From positions 18,225,567 through 18,289,566 of the forward strand of contig CM119265.1 of assembly GCA_051294375.1 (NCBI GenBank): 64,000 nt of DNA. The letters run 5' to 3'. The DNA comes from Paraspadella gotoi. Lineage: Eukaryota > Chaetognatha. The position numbers were made by a program, and so were the translations under genes. Shown here piece by piece: positions 25,968-38,039 of the stretch; the stretch's first letter is position 1, and the number at the start of each line of letters is the position of its first letter. The notes beneath the pieces are model-generated. The model was not told where the DNA came from. It saw nothing but the letters and a program-made list of their open reading frames with translations, and made no database searches.

Positions 25968-26338
25968 TTAACCAATAAAACGTTTTCCATTCTTTATTTT
26001 CGGCATAACCGTATTATAATTCTCTCGGGGTCGGCTATGTTCGAAAATGTAAATTGGATATTTCAACCTCCGCCCATTATCCGCCGCTTTTTTTTCGAAA
26101 GCGTCAACGAATGTTTACGAAAACTTTTCTTCTTAAAAAAAAAAAGGAAGACAGGATTAAATTATATCAGGGACGCTGTTTTTTTTTTTTAATGTTTTTC
26201 TTTTGAAAGGGAAGAGTGTGATATTCTCTTCTTTTAAGCTGATTAGAAAATATTATGTCGGGCGATGTCGGTGGAGAACTCCTGTGTCTCTCTGAATTCG
26301 TCATCAAAAAAAAAATATTTGCTTAATTTGATATATCT

Positions 26339-26369
<31 letters not shown>

Positions 26370-26380
26370 CTCTTCTCTCT

Positions 26381-26412
<32 letters not shown>

Positions 26413-29400
26413 ACTCTCTCTCTCTTGTTTTTTTTCTCCCTCTATCTCTCAGATCCTTTAATGTCTTATTAGCACTGTTGCTACTAATTTATTATTTTCA
26501 TTTTTTAGATTTACTTTGAAAAAATAAGGTTAGTCATGTGGCCCACAATTGCAACAGAATTAAAACTTTATAAGGCTGTTTAAAACGTATTTATTTCAAT
26601 ACGTATTCAAGGTTGAACATTCCATTTGCAGAAAATAACTTTTTTTTAATTATTAATGTCGCATTATTGTAAATTTTCCCTTTTCTGTTTCTTTTTTACT
26701 TACTATAAACTTGAGCGTTAAAATGATATTTTGCTTTCACGTTGTATTGTTTGTAAATATTCAAGTTTGTTGATCATTTTTAATCCAAGATGTACATTAA
26801 ATATTCTGTTCATTATTCTTGCTTTTCAATTTCAATCAAAATTAAAAAAAAAAATGAAAAAATAAAGACTATCTCCATTGAAGTTCATAAGAGACAGAAC
26901 AATCCAAGCCTCCCTTTCCCTCTTTCCTCTCCCTTCTTTCTTTTATTTCTCCATTCTTCCCCGTCGCAATCCAGATCACCTCTCGGTTACATGGTTGTTT
27001 TCTTTCTCATCAGATAAAAAAAAAAAAAATTTGACGATAATAAGGAAAAAACCAAAATTATGATTTTATTTTAATTTTAATTCATTTAATTAACTATTAA
27101 GTTCCCGAATTTTTTTGTTCAAAGTTATTTTTGAAAATTCCTTATTAAATTTATATATTTGTACTTCATTCGTTCATTCTCGCTTTGAATTCATTTGTTT
27201 GGCATTGATTTTTATATTTAGTATTTATATTTTTTTAAACATCGTTTATAAAGAAAAAACAGACTAAGCTTAAAATAAAAAAAATTGATAGTTACGTCCT
27301 CCAAAAATTTACAAAAAAAGGGAAAAAAACCTATCATATGATATGATATTGATTACAGTAGTTTTATTTCCTGAAAAACAATTTTCTTCCAGTTCGCAAA
27401 GCAACTTTTAGGTTTCTTCTCCTTTCCGCTTCGATCAGATTGCCGAGCGGGCAAAGGAAAAAAAAAAAAAATTCCCCTGTTATTTATGTGATTTAACTAT
27501 AAAAATAATAATTATAAATATATAATATAATAAAATGATAAAATTTTTTGTCCAATTTCGGCGATATTGTTGATTTTACTTATGACGGACGCTCGCTTAA
27601 TTAGCCAATCAGAACCACTTTAGTCTTCATCGTTGTGACCAATCGCTGCTCTCGTCGCCGTCGTCTCGTTTCATCACCACTTTTCCGCAAATTCGAAGAG
27701 CGCTTCTTGAATGATCCTCCCAGGAGTTCGGAGGCGGGTCGTGATGGACTTCACGCTGGAAATTACATAAAATTACATCGAATTAAACTTACCATCGTAA
27801 TTATGTTAGTAGTTCTTTGTTTTACTTTCGTTTCTAACCACTCACGATGATCTTTTTCAAAGCGTTCACCCCCGGAATGCATCAATGAGATGAGCCGTGG
27901 CGTCTGACCGGATGCCTTGTGCGCTTGTGTTTCGGCGTCCGCTTTCCGAAGTTTACGCCGCGAGAGCGCTGCCGCTGACAAAGAGAGAAAACAGAATGCA
28001 GAGATTTGCGTGACAAGGAATTACAATAAAAGATCACCGCTTACAACTAAACCAAGTCAGAAGGCGGAACCCGTCTTCCGTTTTGTCTCTTGAGTCGTTG
28101 CTGTGAATCTTCACTTCCTGTCTCGAATCGATCCGACTATCGTTGCGCGTCCCGTTTCTCTCCTCTTCATTTACGCGTCCGCGTTTGTTTCCGAATCTTC
28201 CGTTGATCGACCGAGGCTGACATCTGACACGTTGAATCTGTAAATCGAAACACGGCACGATTCCATATTGGCGAGGGAGGCGGTCGAGTGCGGGCGCCGA
28301 GCGGCCTCTGGGAGGTGTGGCCGTCGCGGGCGGCTGGCGGTCGGGGGTCTTGGAATAGATAAAACGTTTCGACATTATTAGAAATAATTAAAAACTCTTT
28401 AAAACTCAAAAAAAGGGCAACTTACGATTCTTAATTTAAATCACTCGTCTGACTGCTTTGCTACTACCTACTTCCGTGTTTCAGTGTATTTTAATATGAT
28501 TAATATAATCATAATTAAATATTAATTATTCATATCATTTCATAGGAAACGTAACTATTATTGTGACGGAAGTGTCCTCTTGAGGTCTTCCTCCACGCGC
28601 GCGTCGCCCTCGTCTCTTCTCTTCTTACTGACCTCGCTGACTTTCTTCGACGATTGCTGCTTTTTTCACCGAGGATCGCTTGCGTGGGCTAGTGAGGGGT
28701 TAATGTAATTGTGAGGGTAAGTTACATTATACGTTTTGAGCTACTCACGTACTGAAATAATCTTGGTTTTTTTTTGCTTCTCGTATACCAAGGTTACTTC
28801 AATCAGACCTTTGAAATTCGCAGTTTCGTAGGAAATATCTTGTATTCGCGCGGTTTAGGTCCTCTGCGCTGCGGTCAATTCATAAAAAAAAAAAAAGAAA
28901 CTAAAACTATGAGTGCATATTATCACCAGGAAATATTTCCTCATAGTTTCCGTCCAGCCCCAGATTGGGAGATTAGCCTGCGTAAACGGCAACCATTAAT
29001 TAGACAAACATTTGTCACATGGGTTGGCGTCAGAAGTTTGATTTGGGAACCTTTCCAAATGAAACTTCATAACATTTTTGAGAAAGCTTCTCAATGACCA
29101 AAATTTCTAAATTTGCTTAGAAGCATTAGATAATTATTTTAAATTTATTTATAGATGAAATGTCAAAATTTTTTTAATTTGTATTTAAAACGCAGATTCG
29201 ATAGCTATATAAAAAGTTGTCTACACAAAGTATATTCTTTATTCAAATATTTGATGATAAGTGGGTCAAATTAGGAAAAACTTAAAAATCATCATCATCA
29301 TCATCTGATGATTTAACTATTTTTTACCTATTATTATAATAAAACATCAAATTTTAAAAAAGTGTAATTATATTTTTTGCGTAATAACTTTTTAAGCTCT

Positions 29401-30876
29401 ATCGATCAATTAAAAAAAACTAAATATAAAAAAAAATTTTGACATTATAATAGCAATATAATAATATTAATTAGGAATTACTTCATTGGTTCGGAACATT
29501 TTTGCAAAAAAATATTTTTAATTTACAACAAATATATATAGCATATATGGATTAGTTTAATATGTTCCATAAATTGAATTGAATTTGAATTACCGCTACC
29601 ATAATTATTGATTTTTTTTATATTGTGTTTTATGAGATAGTTCAGTTTGTTCTAAATTTATTTACCTAAAGTTTTGTGCTCCACGATGGATGTCTGTCGA
29701 TCCTTTCCTTTTTTCTTCGTCGTTGCCTTCTTAAGTTTTTTTCGCTTCTATTCTTCTCCTGGTTCAGCCTTTGTTTCGCCAACTTTTAAAAACAAAATTT
29801 TACTTAAAATACATCCTTTAAATTTACGTCAAAATTCAGTTCCCATTTTTTATTAATTTACCTTCTCCTCTTTTTCAATCTTCGCCTTGTTAACGCAACA
29901 AGCTGATCGCCGACGGGAAGAATGTCATGTTTACGTTTTTGGCTGAGATTGAACGTAAACAATATAAACAAACAATCTGCTTACGGGTTTTAATCAATAA
30001 TATCGATTAAACCTAACTCCACCTCCGACGAACAAAATGTCTGTTCCGAGTAATAATAAAAAAATATATATTTCTTACCTTGCTTATTCGAAATATATTT
30101 ACTGTGGTTGTCTGAAAGGAACTTTCCGGCTTAAATAGCCAATTAAATGTCGTCTAATTGTGGTACCAGCATCGTCGTCGTCTTGAGAAGGGTGGGAGCT
30201 CCGACTCGATTGCTTGACATACTCTCTGATATTTGGTATTTACTCTTTTATTCTTTCGAGAAAAAAAAATAAGTAAAGTTTCAAATTTAGATAATGATTC
30301 GTGTCGATACTTGCGCGTCAGTTAATTTCTTTCAAGTCTTTGAGAAAAATTATTTCACCACTAGATCATTCAAGCAAAAACCGATCTCTTTTGATGATTA
30401 TCCCTAAAAGGAAGGCCCTCTATTATGAGGAGGAATACAGATTGCCAAATTTTTTTGTTCTGTCTGATATCGAAAGTTTAGTATTTAAGATTAGTATTGT
30501 CAGATTATGGTTTGGTTCTCTTGACTAAATTTATTTTAGAATTTCCGGTCTTTACCCCTTACTTCGTTTAAATGAAAGAAAATGATGACCTTACACGAAT
30601 TAATGGTCTAACTGGTTAACAGACGAATTAAAAATTGCTTCTAGTAACAAAGTAAATACTAATTAAAGAACAATAGTTAAAAGATAACGAATTAGCTAAG
30701 CCTAAGGGTATATCTTAAAAAAAGGCAAACTAGAAACAAACTAAACATCATACACAAAAAAAACTTTTTGCCTACAATTTTTTTCGTCGCCATAGATTCC
30801 ATGACAGAAATTTTTTTTCTCTCTTGTATTCCAAGGCTCTATCACGAATCATTGGGGAATAATTTTTATCTCTCTC

Positions 30877-30919
<43 letters not shown>

Positions 30920-30945
30920 CTCTCTCTTCTCCTCTCTCTCTTCTC
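25968..30945. repeat. Left arm of a 5-kb inverted duplication
   Basis: Reverse complement of 32024-36911, recognisable along its whole length with many small indels. Outer match: AACCAATAAAACGTTTTCC here and its complement near 36887-36911. The inner end is the (CT)n tract at 30870-30945, mirrored by the (GA)n tract at 32024-32055. It carries the broken WASP copy. Confidence 0.9.
27620..29950 (-). pseudogene. Error-ridden mirror copy of the WASP exons (likely assembly artefact)
   Basis: This is the reverse complement of the right-hand WASP copy, with scattered single-base losses and gains. The final exon (about 27620-27760, TAA at 27620-27622) matches but has lost several bases, so its frame is broken. 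The Pro-rich exon near 28070-28360 and the basic/CRIB exon near 29660-29770 are also recognisable. Where the right copy has an extra A before CTTTAG, this copy has the expected number but lacks a G nearby. Such independent indels are typical of uncorrected long reads of one locus. It should not be counted as a second gene. Confidence 0.75.
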
Positions 30946-31998
<1,053 letters not shown>

Positions 31999-32023
31999 NN
32001 NNNNNNNNNNNNNNNNNNNNNNN
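31999..32023. other. Fixed-size 25-N gap inside the WASP inverted duplication
   Basis: Exactly 25 N. The WH1 part of WASP is probably missing here. Confidence 0.99.
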
Positions 32024-32058
<35 letters not shown>

Positions 32059-33146
32059 GAAATTATTCATGAATTCGTGATAGAGGCTTGGAATAACAGA
32101 GAGAAAAAAAATTTCTGTCAAATGGAAATCTATGGGACGAAAAAAATTGTAAGGCAAAAGTTTTTTTTGGTTTGATGTTTAGTTTGTTTCTAGTTGCCTT
32201 TTTTTAAGATAATTACCCTTAGGCTTAGCTAATTCGTTATCTTTAACTATTGTTCTTTAATTAGGTATTTACTTTGTTTACATTAGTAGCAATTTTTAAT
32301 TTCGTCTTGTTAACCAGTTAGACCATTAAGTTCGTGTCAAGCTCATCAGTTTTCTCAGTTTAAACGAAGTAAAGGGGAAAGCCGGAAAATTCTAAAAATA
32401 AATTTAGTAGAGAAACCAAACATATCTGACAAATACTAATACTAATACTAACTTTCGATATCAGAACAGAACAAAAAATTTGAGCAATGTTATTCTCTTC
32501 TCATAAATAGAGGGCCTTTCCTTTTAGGGAATAATCATCAAAAGAGCATCGGTTTCTTGCTTGAAATGTATTAGTGGTGAATAACTTTTTCTAAAGACTT
32601 GAAAGAAATTAACTACGCAAGTATCGACAACGAATCATTATCTAAATTTGAAACTTTACTTAATTTTTTTTTCTCAAAGAATAAAAAGAGATAAATGACC
32701 AGATATCAGAGATATGTCAGCATCGAGTGCGAGCTCCACCCTTCTCAGAGCGACGACCGAATGGCGGGTACCACAAGACCGAACTTAACTTGGCTAATTA
32801 AGCCGAAGTTCCTTTCAGGACAACCACAGTAAAATTATTTTCAAAAATGCAAGGTAAGAAATATTTTTTTTAATTATTACTGGAACGACATTTTTTGTCG
32901 GAGGTGGAGTTAGGTTAATCGATATTATTTGATTAAAAACGTAGCGATTGTTTTGTTTATATTTGTTTACGTTTCCATCTCAAGCCAAAAACACGATACA
33001 CATGACATCTCCGTCTCGGCCGATCGCTGTTGGCAGTTCAACAAGGCGAAGATTGAAAAAGAGGAGAAGGTAAATTATAAAAAAATATGGGAACTGAATT
33101 TTGACGTAAATTTAAATGTATTTTAAGTAAAATTTGTTTTTAAAAG

Positions 33147-35305
33147 TGGCGAAACAAAGGCTGAAACAGGAGAAGAAAGAAGCGAAAAAACTTAGAAAGG
33201 AAACGAAGAAGAAAAAAGGAAAAGGAATCGACAAGACATCCATCGGTGGACCACAAAAACTTTAGGTAAATAAATTTAGAACAAAGACTGAACCTATCTC
33301 ATAAAACAAAAAAAATTATTCCGATAATTATGGTAGCGGTAATTCAAATTCAAATTTTTAATGGGACAGTATTAAACTAATCCATTATTGCTATTAATTA
33401 TTGTATTAAAATATTTTTTGCCAAAATGTTCGAACCATGAGTAATTCGCTAATTAATATTATTATATTGCTATATAATGTCAAAATTTTTTTTATAATAT
33501 TTTAAGTTTTTAAATTGATTCTGGATAGAGCTTAAAAAGTTAAGCAAAATATAATTACAACTTTTTAAAATTTTGATGTTTTATTAGTATTAATTAGTAA
33601 AAACTGTTAAAATCATCAGATGATGATGATGATGATTTTTTAAGGTTTTTCCTAATTTTGACCCACTTATCATCAAAATTTTGAAAAAAGAATTATACTT
33701 TGTGTAGACAACTTTTTATAAGCTATCGAAATCTGCTTTTAAAAATACAACATTTAAAAAAAATTTTGACATTTCCTATCTATAAATAAATATTAAAAAA
33801 TTAATTACTAATGCTTCTAGCCAATTTAGAAAATTTTGGTCCATTGAAAGTTTTCTCAGAAATGTATGAAGTTTCATTTGGAAAGGTTCCCAAATCAAAC
33901 TTCTGACCCACCCCATTGACAAATTTTGGCTCTAATTATGGTTGCCGTTTTACGCAGGCTAATCTCCCACTCTGGGCTGGACGGAAACTATGAGGTAAAT
34001 TATTTTCCTGGTGATAAATATGCACTCATATTTACAGTCTTTTAGTTTGTTTTTTTTATGAATTGCCGCAGGCAGAGGACCTACCGCGCGAATACAAGAT
34101 ATTCCTACGAAACTGCGGAATTTCAAAGTCTGATTGGAAGGTACTACCGTTTATAGCGAGAGCAAAAAAAACCAAGATTATTTCATCGTTACCAAAATTA
34201 TGTAACTTACCCTACATACATTAACCTCACCTACCCCTACGAAGGATCCCGAAAAAAAGCAGCAAATCGTCGAGAAAGTCAACGAGGTCCTCAGAGAAGA
34301 GAGAGAGACGAAGGGCGACGCGGCGGTGGAGGAAGACCTCAAGAGGATCACTTCCGTCACAAATAGGTTACGTTTCCTATGAAATAATATGAATAATTAA
34401 TATTTAATATGATTACTATTAATCATATTAAATACACTGAAACACGGAAAGTAGTAGTAGCAAAAGCAGTTCAGCGAGGATTTAATTAAGATCGTAGTTG
34501 CCCTTGTTTTTGAGTTTTAAAGAAGTTTTTAATTATTTCTTAATAATGTCGAAACGTCTTTATCTATTCCAAGACCCCGACCGGCTCAGCCGCCCGCGAC
34601 GCCACCCCCTACCCGCGCTCGGCCGCCCGCCACTCCGCCTCCCTCGCCAATATCGCGATCGTCTCGTGTTTCGATTTCGGATTCAACGTCAGATGTCAGC
34701 CTCGGTCGATCAACGGAAGATTCGGAAACAAAAGGCGGACGCGTAAATGAAGATGGAGAGAACGGGGACGCGGCAACGGATAGTCGGATCGATTCGACGA
34801 CGAGTGAAGATTCACAGCAAACGACTCAAGAGACAAAAACGGAAGACGTTCCCGCTTCTGACTTTGGTTAGTTGTAAGCGGTGATCTTTTATTGTAATTC
34901 CCTTTCACCAATCTCTCATTCTGTTTTCTCTCTTTGTCAGCGGCGGCGCTCTCCGGCGTCAAACTTCGGAAAGCGGCGCCGAAACCACAAGCGGCACAGG
35001 CATCCGGTCGAGACGCCACGCTCGATCTCATTCGATTGCATCCGGGGGTGAACGCTTTGAAAAAAGTTCAATCGTGAGTGTTTATGAAACGAAGTAAACA
35101 AGAACTACTAAATTATTACGAATGGTAAGTTTTAATTCTATGTAATTTCTATGTAATTTCCAGCGTGGAAGTCAATCACGAGCCGCCCTCCGCCAACTCG
35201 CTGGAGGATTCATTCAAGAAGGCGCTCTTCGAATTTCGCGGAAAAGTGGGCGATGAACGAGACGACGGCGACGAGAGCAGCGATTGGTCCACAGATGAAG
35301 ACTAA
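33147..35305 (+). CDS. WASp: WASP-family actin nucleation-promoting factor, CRIB to acidic tail (mostly intact copy)
   Basis: WASP links Cdc42 to the Arp2/3 complex. Exons: 33147-33265, 33958-33994, 34072-34140, 34245-34366, 34574-34866, 34941-35073, 35164-35305. From 33958 to the TAA the frame and all splice phases are intact. In order: a Lys-rich basic stretch, then IGGPQNF|RLISHSGLDGNYE (CRIB-like); LPREYKIFLRNCGISKSDWK (GTPase-binding/autoinhibitory region, compare ELKNLFDMCGISEAQLK); a Pro-rich region with repeated PPATPPP; WH2-like ALSGVKLRKA and SGRDATLDLIR..GVNALKKV (compare SGRDALLDQIRQG); central helix LEDSFKKALFEFRGK; acidic end DESSDWSTDED. The first exon has one extra A in the run before CTTTAG. 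The N-terminal WH1 domain is not recovered; it should lie at or near the 31999 gap. A possible additional basic exon is 32985-33069 (ending KIEKEEK). Confidence 0.85.
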
Positions 35306-35513
35306 AGTGTTCTGATTGGCTAATTAAGCGAGCGCGTCATTAAGAAAATCAACAATATTCGCCGAAAAAATTGACAAAAATTATTTTATAAATATTTTGA
35401 ACAATCGGGGAATTTTTTTTTTTTCCTTTTTGCCCTCGGCGAATCTGATCGACGGAAAGGAGAAGAACCCTAAAAGTTGCTTTGCGAACTGGAAGAAAAT
35501 TGTTTTTTCAGGA

Positions 35514-35519
35514 AATAAA
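35514..35519 (+). terminator. Possible poly(A) signal for WASP
   Basis: AATAAA about 210 bases past the WASP stop codon in the intact arm. Confidence 0.4.
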
Positions 35520-36473
35520 ACTACTGTAAATTCAATATCATAGTCATAGGATAGGGTTCTTTTTGTAATTTTTGGAGGACTACTATCAATTTTTTTTATT
35601 TTAAGCTTAGTCTGTTTTTTCTTTATAAAACGATGATTTAAAAAAATATAAAATACTAAATATAAAAAATCAATGCACAAACAAAATGATTCAAAGCGAG
35701 AATGAACGAATGAAGTACAAATATATTAAAATTTAATAGGAAATTTCAAAAATAACTTTGAACAAAAAAATTTCGCGAACTTTAATAGTTAATTAAATTG
35801 AATTAAATTAAATTAAAATCATTAATATTTAGGTTTTTCTTATTATCTCACAATTTTTTTTAACTCTGCCAATGAGAAAGAAAAACAAGTGTAACCGAGA
35901 AGGTGGATCTGATTGCGACGGGGAAGAATGGAGGAAATAAAAAGAAAAGTAGAGGAGAGGAAAGAGGAAAGGGAGGCTTGGATTGTTCTGTTCTTTAGTG
36001 AACTTCAATGGAGATATCTTTTATTTTTTTCAATTTTTTTTTTTAATTTTGATTGAAAATTGAAAACAAGAATAATGGAACAGAATATTTAATGTAATCT
36101 TGGATTAAAAATGAATCAACAAAACTTGAATATTTACAAACAATACAACTGAAGCAAAAATATCATTTTACACGGTCAAGTTTATGAGGTAAAAAAGAAA
36201 CAGTAAAGGGGACAAATTTACAAATAATGCGACATTAATTAATTAAAAAAAAGTTATTTTCTGCATGGAATAGTCACATTGGATACGTATTAAATAATAC
36301 GTTTAAACAGCCTTATAAATTTAATTCGTTTGAATTTGTGGGCACAATGACTAACCTTATTTTTTCAAGTAAATCTAAAAATGAAAATAATAAATTAGTG
36401 AGGCAACAGTCTAAGACATTAAAAGGATCTGAGAGATAGAGGGAGAAAAAAAAAAGGAGAGAGAGTAGAGAGA

Positions 36474-36543
<70 letters not shown>

Positions 36544-36911
36544 ATCAATTAAGCAAAACTTTTTTTTTTTGATGACGAATTCCGAAGAGACACAGGAATT
36601 CTCCACGACATCGCCCGACATAATATTTTCTAATCAGCTTAAAAGAAGAGAATATCACACTCTTCCCTTTCAAAGAAAAACATTAAAAAAAAAAACAGCG
36701 TCCCTGATATAATTTTAATCCTGTCTTCTTTTTTTTTTTAAGAAGAAAAAGTTTTCGTAAACATTTCGTTGACGCTTTCGAAAAAAGCGGGGGGATAATG
36801 GGGCGGAGGTGAAATATCCAATTTACATTTTCGAACATAAGCCGACCCCGAGAGAATTTAATACGGTTATGCCGAAAATAAAGATGGAAAACGTTTTTAT
36901 TGGTTAAAAAC

Positions 36912-37516
36912 TAGAAAAAGGAGGAAGCGCTTCATTCATTCATTTACGTTTCATGTTGCTTAAAAAAGATACGAAACTTTATAAAACAAAAAGGGGTCAA
37001 ACGAAATGCGGGAATCGGAAAATTAACTGTTACTTTTGAATGTGCAAATTATACATTATGACGATGAAAATAATTATGATTAAAAAGGTTGGATTTTGTC
37101 GTCGCGAGAGACTGAAAAGAGAACGTGAAGACTGAAGAGGGCGTATGAAATTTGAAAAAAACAAATGACTTGAGGTTGCACGTGGTTCAATGCCGTGAAC
37201 ATAAGACCATCGGGACTGGAAACGATCGCTACTCAGCAAAATGTATTAATATTAATAATTAATTGCCGAAACTACGCATAACAAATTAAGAAATACGAGC
37301 AGTTTTTATAGTTAAAACAGAAAATTTCGTTTTAGTTTCGTTATTGGTTAACGTGATAGTCACCTTGGTAAATTTTTAGATCAAATTTTTTTCTAATTTT
37401 TTTTTTTCGGGCCTACGAGGGCAATTTTTTTTGTTTTGTAATAGGTAAACATCCAAAAAGCAATATCAATAAACCGAATGTATCATGCGTAAGACTTAAT
37501 ACATATTGAAAATAAA
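36912..37516. other. Spacer between the right WASP arm and the Slit 3' end
   Basis: AT-rich, with no repeat of note and no gene seen. WASP and Slit would be convergent here if the right arm is correctly oriented. Confidence 0.5.
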
Positions 37517-37547
37517 TTTATTGTTCTGTTTTGTTTTTGTTTTTATT
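37517..37547 (-). terminator. Possible poly(A) signals for Slit
   Basis: Two AATAAA hexamers on the minus strand, at 37542-37547 and 37517-37522, lie about 95-125 bases past the Slit stop codon. The sequence is AT-rich, so chance occurrence is possible. Confidence 0.4.
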
Positions 37548-37640
37548 TAATTGTGGTTTTTTTTTACTCGCTCTTTGTCAAGTGTGTTAATCAAACGAAA
37601 TAGCGAGCCATGTCTCATGTCTTTTGTTGGTTTTTGTCTT

Positions 37641-38039
37641 CTAATTTCTCCTCCGCTCGTCGCGCGCCTGCTGTCGTTGCCGTCGCTGCTGCATCCGCTG
37701 CCGCTGCTGGTAGTAATAATAAGCCGCCGCAGCTTTTGAGTTTTGTCCGAAGGAGTGAGGAACAATGAGTGGCGCCACATTCGCCGAAGACGACGACGAA
37801 GACGCCGCTGACGCCGATGACGCCGATTCGCCTCGCCGTGGCGTCGCGGCAGCGTAGGACGAGTCGCCCTGCATCTGCATGAGGGCGTCGTACTTGAGGG
37901 CACTCGACGATGACGACGACGACGGCGCCGACGACATGCACGTGAAGCAGCCGCACTTTCGAACGACGGTGATCTCCTTCTGATAGTAGTCACCGTTTTT
38001 GCAGAACATCCGGACTTTACGATTCTTCGTTTTCTTCAC
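37641..38039 (-). CDS. sli: Slit last coding exon: end of cystine knot and long C-terminal tail
   Basis: The acceptor is TTTTTTTCAG|GTG. The exon begins [20 protein letters not shown] and reaches [10 protein letters not shown], where fly Slit essentially ends. Here about 98 more residues follow: a poly-Ser run, a [10 protein letters not shown] stretch, a second Ser/Ala-rich run, poly-Ala/Tyr, and a Gln/Arg-rich end before the stop. The tail has no feature of a known domain. The frame is open with no sign of error, but a missed splice or early frameshift could also create it. Confidence 0.9.
   Translation of the reverse strand: MKKTKNRKVRMFCKNGDYYQKEITVVRKCGCFTCMSSAPSSSSSSSALKYDALMQMQGDSSYAAATPRRGESASSASAASSSSSSANVAPLIVPHSFGQNSKAAAAYYYYQQRQRMQQRRQRQQARDERRRN

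Larger units (their letters stand above)
32024..36911. repeat. Right arm of the 5-kb inverted duplication
   Basis: Mirror of 25968-30945. It begins at the 25-N gap inside a (GA)n tract and ends near 36911, where similarity to the left arm stops. It contains the WASP copy with intact frame, so it is probably the more faithful sequence. Confidence 0.9.
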
